This document shows, in pieces, positions 1-11,400 of a stretch of DNA of 64,000 nucleotides. Both the position numbers and the translations under genes were made by a program. Where the stretch lies: NCBI RefSeq assembly GCF_018967845.1, contig NZ_JAHLZZ010000001.1, positions 434,001 to 498,000 of the forward strand, read 5' to 3'. The notes beneath the pieces are model-generated. The model was given only the letters and a program-made list of their open reading frames with translations, did not search any database and had not been told where the DNA came from. Every line of letters starts with the position of its first letter. Position 1 is the first letter of the stretch. This stretch comes from Hymenobacter siberiensis. GTDB lineage: Bacteria; Bacteroidota; Bacteroidia; Cytophagales; Hymenobacteraceae.

Positions 1-1080
1 CGCAACACCAAAACGGTGGTGAAGGCCAAGAGCATGACCACCGAGGAAATCCACCTCAACCACTACCTCGGCACCCAGGGCATTGAGTCGGTGGAAACCG
101 ACCTGGGCGAGTACATCGTGCAGCTAAACGGCGAGCGCCCCTACCACATCGTGACGCCCGCCATGCACCTGAGCAAGGCCGACATCAACGACATTTTTGT
201 GAAGCACCTGGGCACGAAATCGACCGACGATGCCCAGGAGCTCGTGCTCACGGCCCGCCACCTGCTGCGCGGCAAGTACACCAGCGCCGAGGTGGGCGTG
301 ACCGGCGGCAACTTCCTGTTGGCCAAGGAAGGAGCCGTGGCCGTGACCGAGAACGAGGGCAACGCCCGCCTGTCGGCCACCTTCCCCAAGCTGCATATCG
401 CGGTGGTGGGCATTGAGAAAGTCATTCCGCAGCTCACGGATTTGGACCTGTTCTGGCCGCTGCTGAGCACCAGCGGCACCGGCCAGCAGGTCACGGTGTA
501 CAACACGGTGTACTTCGGCCCGCGCCAGCCCGGCGAAGTGGATGGACCAGAGGAAATGGTGGTGATTCTACTCGACAACGGCCGCACCAACCTGCTGGCC
601 CAGCCCGATAAGCGCGCCGCCCTGCGCTGCATTCGCTGCGGGGCCTGCCTGAACGTGTGCCCGGTGTATAAGAACATCGGCGGCCACACCTATGAAACCA
701 CATATTCCGGCCCCATCGGCTCGGTCATCAGCCCGCACCTGAGCGGCCTGCCCGAGCACAAGCACCTGAGCTACGCCAGCAGCCTTTGCGGCGCCTGCAC
801 CACGGTGTGCCCGGTACGCATTCCGCTGCATAGCTTGCTATTACTCAACCGCCAGCAAAGCGTGGCGGAAGGCTACGCGCCCACCGAGGAGAAGCTCGCC
901 ATCGGCCTCTGGAAGTGGAGCATGCAGCACCGCTGGGCCCTCGACCTGCTGCCCGTAAAGCTGAAAGACTGGAGCCTGGGCCGCCTGCTGGGCCAGGTGG
1001 GCTGGAGCAAGCGCCGCGAGAGCCTGCACATTGCCGGGCCCTCATTCCGGGAGCTGTGGCGGGCGCGGGCGGGGCGTTAG
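1..1080 (+). CDS. lutB: Lactate utilization iron-sulfur protein LutB, 5'-truncated by the window edge
   Basis: This is the C-terminal 359 residues of a LutB/LldF-type protein, a cytoplasmic subunit of the LutABC L-lactate oxidation complex. The reading frame is open from base 1, so the true start lies upstream. Two ferredoxin-like cluster motifs are visible: CIRCGACLNVCP with Cys at visible residues 210, 213, 216 and 220, and CGACTTVCPV with Cys at 263, 266 and 270. The first visible residues (KAKSMTTEEIHLN) match the conserved family motif before the LUD domain. LutA would be expected upstream. LutC does not follow directly, since the next gene is an unrelated membrane protein 61 bp downstream. 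The family call is firm; lactate as substrate is inferred from the family. Confidence 0.87.
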   Translation, partial: RNTKTVVKAKSMTTEEIHLNHYLGTQGIESVETDLGEYIVQLNGERPYHIVTPAMHLSKADINDIFVKHLGTKSTDDAQELVLTARHLLRGKYTSAEVGVTGGNFLLAKEGAVAVTENEGNARLSATFPKLHIAVVGIEKVIPQLTDLDLFWPLLSTSGTGQQVTVYNTVYFGPRQPGEVDGPEEMVVILLDNGRTNLLAQPDKRAALRCIRCGACLNVCPVYKNIGGHTYETTYSGPIGSVISPHLSGLPEHKHLSYASSLCGACTTVCPVRIPLHSLLLLNRQQSVAEGYAPTEEKLAIGLWKWSMQHRWALDLLPVKLKDWSLGRLLGQVGWSKRRESLHIAGPSFRELWRARAGR

Positions 1081-1141
1081 ACTGGCTGGGCGGCGTCCGG
1101 CGGTTTGTGGCTGTTGTGCGTATCAGGCATTTTTACCGACT

Positions 1142-2197
1142 ATGCCTCCTTACCTCCTGCTCGCGCTGCGCATCATTACCGGAATGGGCGGCGTGATATT
1201 GGTCATCACCACCTTGTCGGCGGCCATTCGCTCATTCATTCTGCCCCGCAACGAGGTGGTGCGGATGAACGTGTGGGCTTTCATGGGCATCCGCACCATT
1301 TTTGACGCGGCGGCCCGGCTGGCCAATTCGTACGAGCGGCGCGACAAAATTATGGCCCACTACGCACCGGTGGCGCTGGTAGCGCTGCCCGTATTCTGGG
1401 AAGCCCTCGTGAGCCTGGGCTACACCAGCCTGTACTGGGCGCTGGACGAGGGCACCTGGAAGCAATGCTACAAGCTGAGCAGCAGCTCGCTGCTCACGCT
1501 TGGCACCACCGATAGCCACCACCTGCTCATCTCGGCCCTCAGCTATTCCGAGGCCACGCTGGGCCTGCTGCTGCTCACGCTGCTCATCTCCTACCTACCC
1601 ACCATCTACCAGGCATTTTCGCGGCGCGAGGCCACCGTGGCCCAACTGGAGCTACGAGCCGGCACGCCGCCCACGGCCGCCTGCCTGCTCGCCTGGCTTA
1701 ACCACGATGGCTCGGTGCAGAACGACGACCAGCAGTGGGCCGAGTGGGAGCGCTGGTTTGTGGAGATTGAGGAAAGCCACACGTCGCTGCCCGTTCTCAC
1801 TTTTTTCCGCTCGCCGCAGCCGGGGCGCTCCTGGGTCACGGCGGGCGGGTTGATTCTGGACACGGCCGCCCTGCTTTTTGCCGCCGTGGATGGCAACCAG
1901 CCCCGGCAGGCCCAGATTACCTTCAAGGCCGGCTGTCTGGCCCTGAACCGGATGTACCGCTTTTTTGATAATAAGGCCAGGGCCGAGCCCAGCAGCCTGT
2001 TGCTCACCGAAGAGGACGCGCCGAACCGGGCCGACTTCGACCTCACCTGCGACGAGCTGACCAAAAACGGCCTGAAAGTTTGCGAAGACCGGGCCGATGC
2101 CTGGCGGCGCTACTGCGAGCTGCGCAGCCGCTACACCACGGCCCTTCGTTTCCTGGCCCAGCTTACCATGGCACCGGGGGTAAGAAGCAAGACATAG
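1142..2197 (+). CDS. Membrane protein with potassium-channel-like pore motif
   Basis: A 351-residue protein. I chose the ATG at 1142 because it gives a compact N-terminal hydrophobic helix (MPPYLLLALRIITGMGG); upstream in-frame sequence is charged and overlaps lutB. Hydrophobic segments lie near residues 5-25, 75-95 and 130-155, and the remaining 190 residues look soluble. Between the second and third segments sits SLLTLGTTD (about residues 117-124), placed like the pore helix and selectivity filter of two-helix ion channels (TVGYGD type), but the filter is degenerate. No family is recognised with confidence. It could be an ion-channel relative or an unrelated membrane protein. It may be co-transcribed with lutB, with a 61-bp gap. 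Confidence 0.68.
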   Translation: MPPYLLLALRIITGMGGVILVITTLSAAIRSFILPRNEVVRMNVWAFMGIRTIFDAAARLANSYERRDKIMAHYAPVALVALPVFWEALVSLGYTSLYWALDEGTWKQCYKLSSSSLLTLGTTDSHHLLISALSYSEATLGLLLLTLLISYLPTIYQAFSRREATVAQLELRAGTPPTAACLLAWLNHDGSVQNDDQQWAEWERWFVEIEESHTSLPVLTFFRSPQPGRSWVTAGGLILDTAALLFAAVDGNQPRQAQITFKAGCLALNRMYRFFDNKARAEPSSLLLTEEDAPNRADFDLTCDELTKNGLKVCEDRADAWRRYCELRSRYTTALRFLAQLTMAPGVRSKT

Positions 2198-2494
2198 CGC
2201 CCGACGGAAAGTAATTCCGGCAAGTAGTGCGGTGCCCGCGCAGGCGGGGTCTTAAGAACGACCATGCGCCGCCTAAAGGCTTGGGTTGAATATATTTTGC
2301 GCCTAAAAACCCGACTGACACAGCCGCAGAAGGGGTTTTGTATAATTTCTGCAACGAGGAGGATTACGCCCTGAACAATGATAATAGTCAGGAGCTGAAA
2401 TCTTGATTAATTTACGCCCCCATTTACTGGGCTTATTCCATTCTGTTTTTCATTTTCCCTAACCCTCTTCCCCAAACCCTATTTCCAAACCTCT
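2198..2494. other. Intergenic leader before the giant T9SS cargo gene
   Basis: This 297-bp stretch has no gene. It is clearly more AT-rich than its neighbours from about 2285, consistent with a promoter region for the gene at 2495. TATATTTTG at 2291-2299 resembles the Bacteroidota -7 box but has one base too many, and no well-spaced -33 box is visible. I cannot name a promoter with confidence. Confidence 0.4.
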
Positions 2495-5400
2495 ATGCAC
2501 ACACCTTTTCTAAGCAATCGGCTGGGCCGGTGGCTGGCGGTGACGCTCCTGGCGCTGATGAGCGCCACGACGGCACGCGCCCAGCTCACGGGTACCAAGG
2601 CCATCCCGGCAGACTATGCCACCGTGGCCGCTGCCATCACGGCCCTCAACGCCCAGGGCGTGGGGGCGGGCGGCGTCACGTTCAACGTGCCGGCGGGCTA
2701 TTCCGAAACCTTCGCCTCGCCCACGGCCGGGGCCATCACGGCCACTGGCACGGCGGCCAACCCCATCTTGTTCCAGAAGAGCGGGACCGGGGCCAACCCC
2801 AAAATCACGGCCGGCGTGGGCACCACCACCAACCTCGACGCCATCATCAGCCTATCGGGTTCCGACTATGTCACCATTGACGGCCTGGATGTAGCCGAGA
2901 ACGCGGCTAACACCACGGCTACTACCCAAATGGAATTCGGCTACGCCCTGTTCCGGCCCTCGGCCACGGACGGGTGCCAGTTCAACACTATTCGCAACTG
3001 CGTGGTGACGCTGAACAAAACCAACACTGGCACTATCGGCATCTACGGAGCACCTTCTACGGCAGCTTCGGCGACGGCCGTGGCGGCAACCGCTACCAGC
3101 GGAGCCAATACCAGCAACCGGGTATATGGCAACGTGGTAACCAACTCGCTGACGGGCATCTACTTCGCGGCTTCGTCATCCACCACCACTGCCAACTACG
3201 ACCAGAACAACGAAATTGGGGTAACGGCCGGCAACACCATTGGCAACTTTGGCGGCACGGCTACGGGTTACGCAGCGGGCGGCACTTACCAGAACGGCCT
3301 GAAAATATCGGGCAATACCATTAACAGTACGCTGAACTACACGTCGGCCACGGCCTCAACCCCGATAGCAGCCAGCACGGTAACGAGCACGCTGCGTGGT
3401 ATTTACACGCCCGCCGGCACTTCCTCGAACATTGACATTACCAACAATACCATTACCCTGGCCAGCGGCGCAACCTCATCGCAGATGTCAGGTATTGAGA
3501 ACGGTACGGGGAGCACGGCCGCCGGCAATACGGTGAACATCACGGGTAATACCGTGACGAACTGTACGTATGCTACGGCTACCTCACCCATCATTTACTG
3601 CATCTACAACACGGCCTCGGCCGCGACGATAAACATCTCAAACAATACGGTAACTGCCAATAACATGGGCAGTGCAACCACGACCTCAGTCACCTTTTAT
3701 GGGGTATATAACTTCGGGGCAGGCACGACGGTAAACCTGGGCTCGAACACGGTGACCAACAACACGACTGCCGGCAGCGGCACGGTGGCACTGGTGTACG
3801 GAGGCTCGCCGACGACGCTTAATGTGACTAATAACATCATCACCGGCAACACCAAAACGGGTGGGGCAACCACGTCGGGCAGCTTTTACTGTATTCAGGC
3901 GCTGACTACGGCGGCTACGGTGACGGGCAACACGGTGAATAACAACAGCATCATCACCGCGGGCACGATTTCGGGCCTTCTCTACGGATACTACAACCTG
4001 GGCTCGCCCACGGCCGAGACGGTTACCCAGAACACCTTTACCAACCTGACGGTAGGCGGCACCTCTACTTCCACGAGCCATGCGGTAGGGGGTATCAACA
4101 GCAACCCGGTATCCACGACGGTTAAAAATTTCAGCCAGAATACCCTTGGCAATCTGACGACTCCGGCCGGCGGCATTGCTTACGGCATTTACACCGCAAC
4201 CGGGGCTACAGTTACGCTGAACCGCAACAAAATCTATGGCATTTCGGCGGGTACCAGCGGCGGGGTGGCTTATGGCCTCTTCATTGTGTCGGGCACGACC
4301 GTTACGGCCAGCAACAACCTGATTGGCGATATTACGGCCCCGGCCAGCACCAGCCTGCTGGGCGTGGCGGGCCTGTACGTGGGCGGCGGCACCACCATCA
4401 ATGCCTATTACAATACCATTCAACTCAATGCCAACAGCACGGGCGCCACGTTCGGCACGTCGGGTATCTACCTGAATTCGACCAGTGCTACCCTGGACCT
4501 GCGCAACAACATTGTGGTGAATAAAAGCGCGGCTATCGGCACGGGAGCCTACACGGCCGCCCTGCGCCGCGTGAGCGGCACGGCGGGCACAGCCCCGGCC
4601 AACCTGGCCACCACCACCAACAACAACCTGTACTTCGTTGGCACGCCCTCGGCTACCAATCTGATTTACGTGGAGGGCACTACAACCGCTACCAATGCGC
4701 AGCAGACCCTGACGGCTTACAAAGCCCTGGTGGCAAGCCGGGAGAGCAACTCGGCTACCGAAGACGTGCCATTCCTGAGCACGACGGGCACGGCGGCTAC
4801 CTTCCTGCACATCAACCCGGCCATACCAACTCAGGTCGAAAGCGCCGGTACCCCCATCACGGATATTACGACCGACTTTGATGGCGATACCCGCAACGGC
4901 AGCACCCCGGACCTGGGCGCCGACGAAGGCACCTTTGCCCCGCTGGACCTGACGGGCCCATCCATCGTGTTTACGGCCTTGGGCAGCACCTCCGGCACGG
5001 CCAACCGCATCCTATCCACTACCATTACAGACCCGAGCGGCGTGTCGGCGAGCGCAGTTCCCCGACTGTTTTACCGCAAGGGCACGAGCGGGGCCTTTAC
5101 CTCGGCCCTGGCCACGAGCGTGAGCGGCAGCGCGTACACCTTCACGCTCAACTACGCGGCCCTGGGCGGCGTGGTGCCGAGCGATGTCATCCAGTACTAC
5201 GTGGTGGCACAGGACGTGCCCGGCAACGTTTCGTCGAGTCCGGCGGGCGGCACCTTCAGCACGATACCTGCTTCGTTTTTTCAGTACACTATTCTGACCT
5301 CCCTGAACGGAATTTACTACGTGGGTACCAGCACTTCGCCGGATGCCTCCCGCACCTATGCGACCCTCACGGCAGCCGCCAATGCGTATTCCTCCAGCGG

Positions 5401-8400
5401 CATGAGTGGGCCGGTAACGTTCCTGCTGCTCGATAATGCCTATTCGGCTACTACGGGCGAAACCTTCCCGGTGATATTCTTCAACAACCCCGATGCCAAC
5501 GCTACCAATACGCTGCTGGTTAAGCCTAACACCGGCGTTTCGCCGGTGGTAACCGCGGCCGGCAGTGTGCTCGTGCTGGCTGGTACCCGCTACGTCACCA
5601 TCGATGGCTCGAACGGGAGCGGCACCCCAGTCGGCACCTCCCGCAACCTGACCCTGGCCAATACCTCGCAGACGGCCAGCACCTATAGCCTGGGCCTGCT
5701 TACCCAGACGGGTATTACGCCATCGAATCTGTTTGCCACGGTACGCAATGTGAACGTGACCGGCGGTGGCATTACGGCCAACACAACCATCGGCATTCTC
5801 CTCAACGGAGCCGACAACGACAACGTGACGCTGCAAAACAACAGTGTGCAGGGCGTCACGACCGGCATCCAGGCTTTTGGCACGGCCAATGCCTCGGCCG
5901 GCGGACTCGACAATCTGGTTATCACGGGCAACCTGGTGGGGCCAGCTACGGCTACCTCCGGGGCCAATATCAACCAATATGGTATTGTAGTGGGCAGCGC
6001 CATCAGTCCGGTGCTGAGCGCCAATGAGGTGCAGAACATTGTGAACCCTACTACTACGTTTGCCTCCAACATGACCGGCATTCTGCTGCAGGACGTGAAA
6101 ACCGGTAGCGTGACCCGCAACTCGGTTCATAACCTGACTTATAACGGCACAAGCACCGCTAAGCTCTACGGCATCTCTACCCAGATTTCGACCAGCACTT
6201 TCAACACGGCGGCAAATGCTTCGACCAACCGCTTCGACAACAACCTGGTTTACAACCTGAACTCAACGGCTAGCAGCGCCTCCTGGAATACCAGCGGCAT
6301 CAATAACAATGGCGGCTACGGCGACCAGTATTACTTCAATACGGTGTACCTCAGCGGCCAGCTCAGCACTGGCTCGGCTGGTTCGGCGGCCTTCAGCAAC
6401 GGCAACGGCATCTCCGCCACGGCCGCGGCCAACATCGATGTGCGCAATAACATCTTCAGTATTATTGGCGGCACGGGCGCGGCCACTACTCCGCTGTATG
6501 CCCACTACACCACGCTGGCCAGCTACGCGGGCAGCACCCTCGACTACAACGACCTGTACGTGACGGCCGGCGCCGCTGGCGTGGCCCGTATCGGCCGCCT
6601 CAACAGCTTGGATGCCACTACGCTGGCCGACTGGCGCACTGCCACCTCCCTGGAGGCGCAGTCCATTAGCGTGGACCCGCAATTTGTGCAAACCACGACC
6701 CTCCCCTACGACCTGACTCCCGGCAATGTGGCCCTGAATAATGTCGGCACGCCCATCAGCGGCGTTACGGTAGACTTCCGCAACACTACCCGCGGCGCCC
6801 TGCCCGATATGGGTGCGTATGAGTTTACGCCCTTAACCTCCGACCTGGCCCCGGTGGCGTTGGTGGCTCCGGCTACCAGCAGCACCTGCTACAGCCCCAC
6901 CGAGGCCGTAAGCGTCAGCATTCGCAATGCCGGCACAGGCACGCTGAATTTCAGCCTGAACCCTGCTACCATCACGGTAGTGGTAACGCCACCCAGCGGC
7001 ACCACCCAAACCCTGACCACGACCATCAACACGGGGACGCTGGCCAGCGGCACCGCTCAGACAGTAACCCTGCCCACCACGCTGAACATGACTGCCGTGG
7101 GCACGTACTCCTTTGCCATTACCGCTACGGTAACCGGCGACGGCAATACTTCCAACGACCAGCTCACGCCAGCGCCCACGCGCACGGTAGCGACCCCAGT
7201 AGCCGGTACCCTGGCGCCGGCCGCTTCGGCAATCTGCATCAGTGGCACGGCTACGCTCACGCTTACGGGGGCGGCCAATGGCAGCATTCAGTATCAGCAG
7301 AGTGGCGATAACGTGACGTTTACGGACATCGCCGGCGCTAGCAGTGCCGTGTATACGACGCCCGTTATTTCGGCCACTACCTACTACCGCGCCCAGGTGC
7401 GCTGCAACACTGGTGTTGCGACCAGCAACGTCAGCACCATCACGGTGAACAACCCACAGGTAGCTACTACCAACACGCCGGTTAGCATCTGCTCGGGCAG
7501 CACGGCTACGCTCACGGCTACGGCTTCGGCGGGCAGCTTGGTGCGCTTCTTTAGCGCGGCCACGGGCGGCACCGCCCTCACCACGGCTACGCCAGGCACC
7601 TACACCACGCCCGCCCTCACGGCCTCGACTACCTACTACGCCGAAGCCTACAGCGGCGGCAGCGAGCGGGTGGGCCCGGCCGACAATACGATTAGCACTG
7701 GCGGCGTCACCGACAACTACTACGCCCTGGTATTCAATGTAACCGCACCCACTACGTTGCTTGGGGTATCTGTATTCCCAACGGCTGCCGGCATCACCAA
7801 CATTCAGCTGCTCAACAGCAGCGGCACAGTGTTGCAAACCTACGCAGCAACGTTTACGGCAGCTGACCTGAACGTCAAGACGTTCGTACCGCTTAATTTC
7901 CCGCTGCCGACTGGCACGGGCCTGCAGCTGGCCAATGCCTCGACCTCGACGGCTAGCCTCTACCGCAATACGGCCGGGGGGGTATACCCCTACACTTCGC
8001 CCAGCGGCACGGTGAGCATCACGGGTAATACGTTCTCGTCGGGCGCCGCTTACTACTACTACTTCTACGACTGGAGCGTGAGCAGCGAGTGCGTTGGCGC
8101 AGCTGCCCGCACGGCCGTTCAGGTGAATGTGACCCAGCCGGCCACGGCCTCGTTCCCGAACACTACGGCCAGCACCTGTGGCACCTCGGCCTATCAGCTG
8201 GCTGGCACGGTGGGTGGTTCGGCCACGGGTGGCACCTATACCACCAGCGGCACGGGCACCTTCTCGCCCAATGCTACTACGCTGACCGCCAGCTACACGC
8301 CCTCGGCGGCTGACGTAACAGCCGGCTCGGTGACCATTACGCTGACCTCGGCGGGTTCGACGCCCTGCCCGGCTGCTACGGCCACCTTCACGCTGAGCAT

Positions 8401-11400
8401 CAGCCCGGCTCCGGTAGCCAGCTTCAGCTACCCGGCTGCTACCACGTATTGCGCCGGCAGCACCAGCACCGTTGCGCCCACGCTGGGCACCGGCGCTTCG
8501 GCGGGCACGTTCACTTCCACTACGGGCCTGAGCATTAACGCCACCACCGGCGTTATCACGCTGGCTTCGTCCACGGCCGACACCTACACCGTAACCAACA
8601 CGGTGGCCGCCAGCGGAACCTGCGCCGCCGTTTCGGCTACGACTTCGGTAACCATTGCTCCGGCTACTTCGGCGGCGTTTGCTTACGCCACGGGCACGTT
8701 CTGCGCCAGCGGCACCAACCCCACCGCTACGGTGACGGGCACGGCCGGCGGCACGTTCAGCTCCACCACGGGCCTGAGCCTGAATGCCAGCACGGGCGCC
8801 ATCAACCTGAGCGCCTCAACCCTGGGCACCTACACCGTGACTTACACGGTGACCGGGGCCTGCGGCAGCTCGGCCACAGCTTCGGTGACCATCACGGCGG
8901 CTCCGGTTGCTACGTTCTCCTACCCGGCTGCTACCACGTATTGCGCCGGCAGCACCAGCACCGTTGCGCCCACGCTGGGCACCGGCGCTTCGGCGGGCAC
9001 GTTCACTTCCACCACGGGCCTGAGCATTAACGCCACTACCGGCGTTATCACGCTCAGCACTTCCACGGCCGGCACCTACACCGTGACCAACTCGATTACG
9101 GCTTCGGGCTCGTGCGCGGCGGCTATGGCCACCACCACGGTGACCATCACGCCGGCCACCACGGCCACGTTCGCCTACTCGGGCGCGACGTTCTGCGCCA
9201 GCGGCACCAACCCCACCGCTACGGTGACGGGCACGGCCGGCGGCACGTTCAGCTCCACCACGGGCCTGAGCCTGAATGCCAGCACGGGCGCCATCAACCT
9301 GAGCGCCTCGACCCTGGGCACCTACACCGTGACTTACACGGTGACCGGGGCCTGCGGCAGCTCGGCCACAGCTTCGGTGACCATCACGGCGGCTCCGGTT
9401 GCTACGTTCTCCTACCCGGCCGCTACCACGTATTGCGCCGGCAGCACCAGCACCGTTGCGCCCACGCTGGGCACCGGCGCTTCGGCGGGCACGTTCACTT
9501 CCACCACGGGCCTGAGCATTAACGCCACTACCGGCGTTATCACGCTCAGCACTTCCACGGCCGGCACCTACACCGTAACCAACTCGATTACGGCTTCGGG
9601 CTCGTGCGCGGCGGCTATGGCCACCACCACGGTGACCATCACGCCGGCCACCACGGCCACGTTCGCCTACTCGGGCGCGACGTTCTGCGCCAGCGGCACC
9701 AACCCCACCGCTACGGTGACAGGCACGGCCGGCGGCACGTTCAGCTCGACGCCGGGCCTGAGTCTGAATTCCAGCACCGGTGCCATCAACCTGAGCGCCT
9801 CGACCCTGGGCACCTACACCGTGACTTACACGGTGACCGGGGCCTGCGGCAGCTCGGCCACAGCTTCGGTGACCATCACCGCCGGCCAAGTTGCTGCGTT
9901 CAGCTACGGCACGGCATCGACCTACTGCGTGAGCGGCACCACGGCTCCGGCCGCTGTACTGGGCACCGGTGCTTCGGCCGGTACGTTCTCATCGACTACG
10001 GGCCTGACGCTGAACGCCACCACCGGCGCGATTACCCTGGCCTCGTCCACGCCCGGCACCTATACCGTGACCAACACGGTGGCCGCTGCCGGCGGCTGCG
10101 CCACCGCCACGGCCACCACCACGGTGACCATCACGGCGGCTCCGACGGCCACGTTCAGCTACGGCACGGCATCGACCTACTGCGTGAGCGGCACCACGGC
10201 TCCGGCCGCTGTACTGGGCACCGGTGCTTCGGCCGGTACGTTCTCATCGACTACGGGCCTGACGCTGAACGCCACCACCGGCGCGATTACCCTGGCCTCG
10301 TCCACGCCCGGCACCTATACCGTGACCAACACGGTGGCCGCTGCCGGCGGCTGCGCCACCGCCACGGCCACCACCACGGTGACCATCACGGCGGCTCCGA
10401 CGGCCACGTTCAGCTACGGCACGGCATCGACCTACTGCGTGAGCGGCACCACGGCTCCGGCCGCTGTACTGGGCACCGGTGCTTCGGCCGGTACGTTCTC
10501 ATCGACTACGGGCCTGACGCTGAACGCCACCACCGGCGCGATTACCCTGGCCTCGTCCACGCCCGGCACCTATACCGTGACCAACACGGTGGCCGCTGCC
10601 GGCGGCTGCGCCACCGCCACGGCCACCACCACGGTGACCATCACGGCGGCTCCGACGGCCACGTTCAGCTACGCTACTACCACGGGCTGCGCGGGTTCGA
10701 CCACGGCCGTAACGCCCACGCTGGGCACCGGGGCCACGGCCGGCACCTACGCCTCGACCACCGGCCTGGTGATTAACGCCACCACCGGCGCGATTACCCT
10801 GGCGACCTCCACGGCCGGCACCTACACCGTGACCAACACGGTGGTCGCCGCCGGCGGCTGCGCCGCCGCCACGGCCACGGCCACCTTCACGGTGAACCCG
10901 CGCCCGGCCACGCCCACCCTCAGCGTGGTGTACAACGGGACCACGACGACGATGACCTCCAGCGCCACGACCGGCAATCAGTTCTTCCTCAACGGCGTGG
11001 CCATTGCGGGCGCGACCGGCCAGACCTATGTGGTGAACGGCCTGCCCGCCCAGTACGGCTCCTACACCGTGGTGGTGACCAACACCAACGGCTGCACCTC
11101 CCTGCCCTCGACCCCGCTGGTTATCACGGCGGCCCGCAACGGCATTGCCGGGGCCAGCCTCCAGGTGTACCCCAACCCCACGCCCACGGGCCAGGTAACT
11201 CTGGAGCTGACCGGCTACCGCCTCGCCACCCAGCTCACGGTGCTTGACGCGCTGGGCCGGGTTATCCTCAGCGAGCTGCTACCGGCCAACACCGGTACCG
11301 CCACCCGCACCCTCGACCTGACGGGTGTGGCCACGGGCGTGTACCTGCTGCGCCTGCGCAACACCGACGGCGTGGAAACCCGCCGCCTGGTGCGCGAGTA

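Noticed and set aside
3686-9889. Long minus-strand and alternative plus-strand frames within the giant cargo gene
   Set aside because: They follow from the repetitive GC-rich codons (ACC, GGC) of the T9SS gene and encode low-complexity Arg/Gly/Ala or His/Gly-rich chains.
9901-10665. Could the regular repeats be a CRISPR array?
   Set aside because: Units are 255 bp, contiguous and without variable spacers, and they encode Ig-like protein modules in frame.
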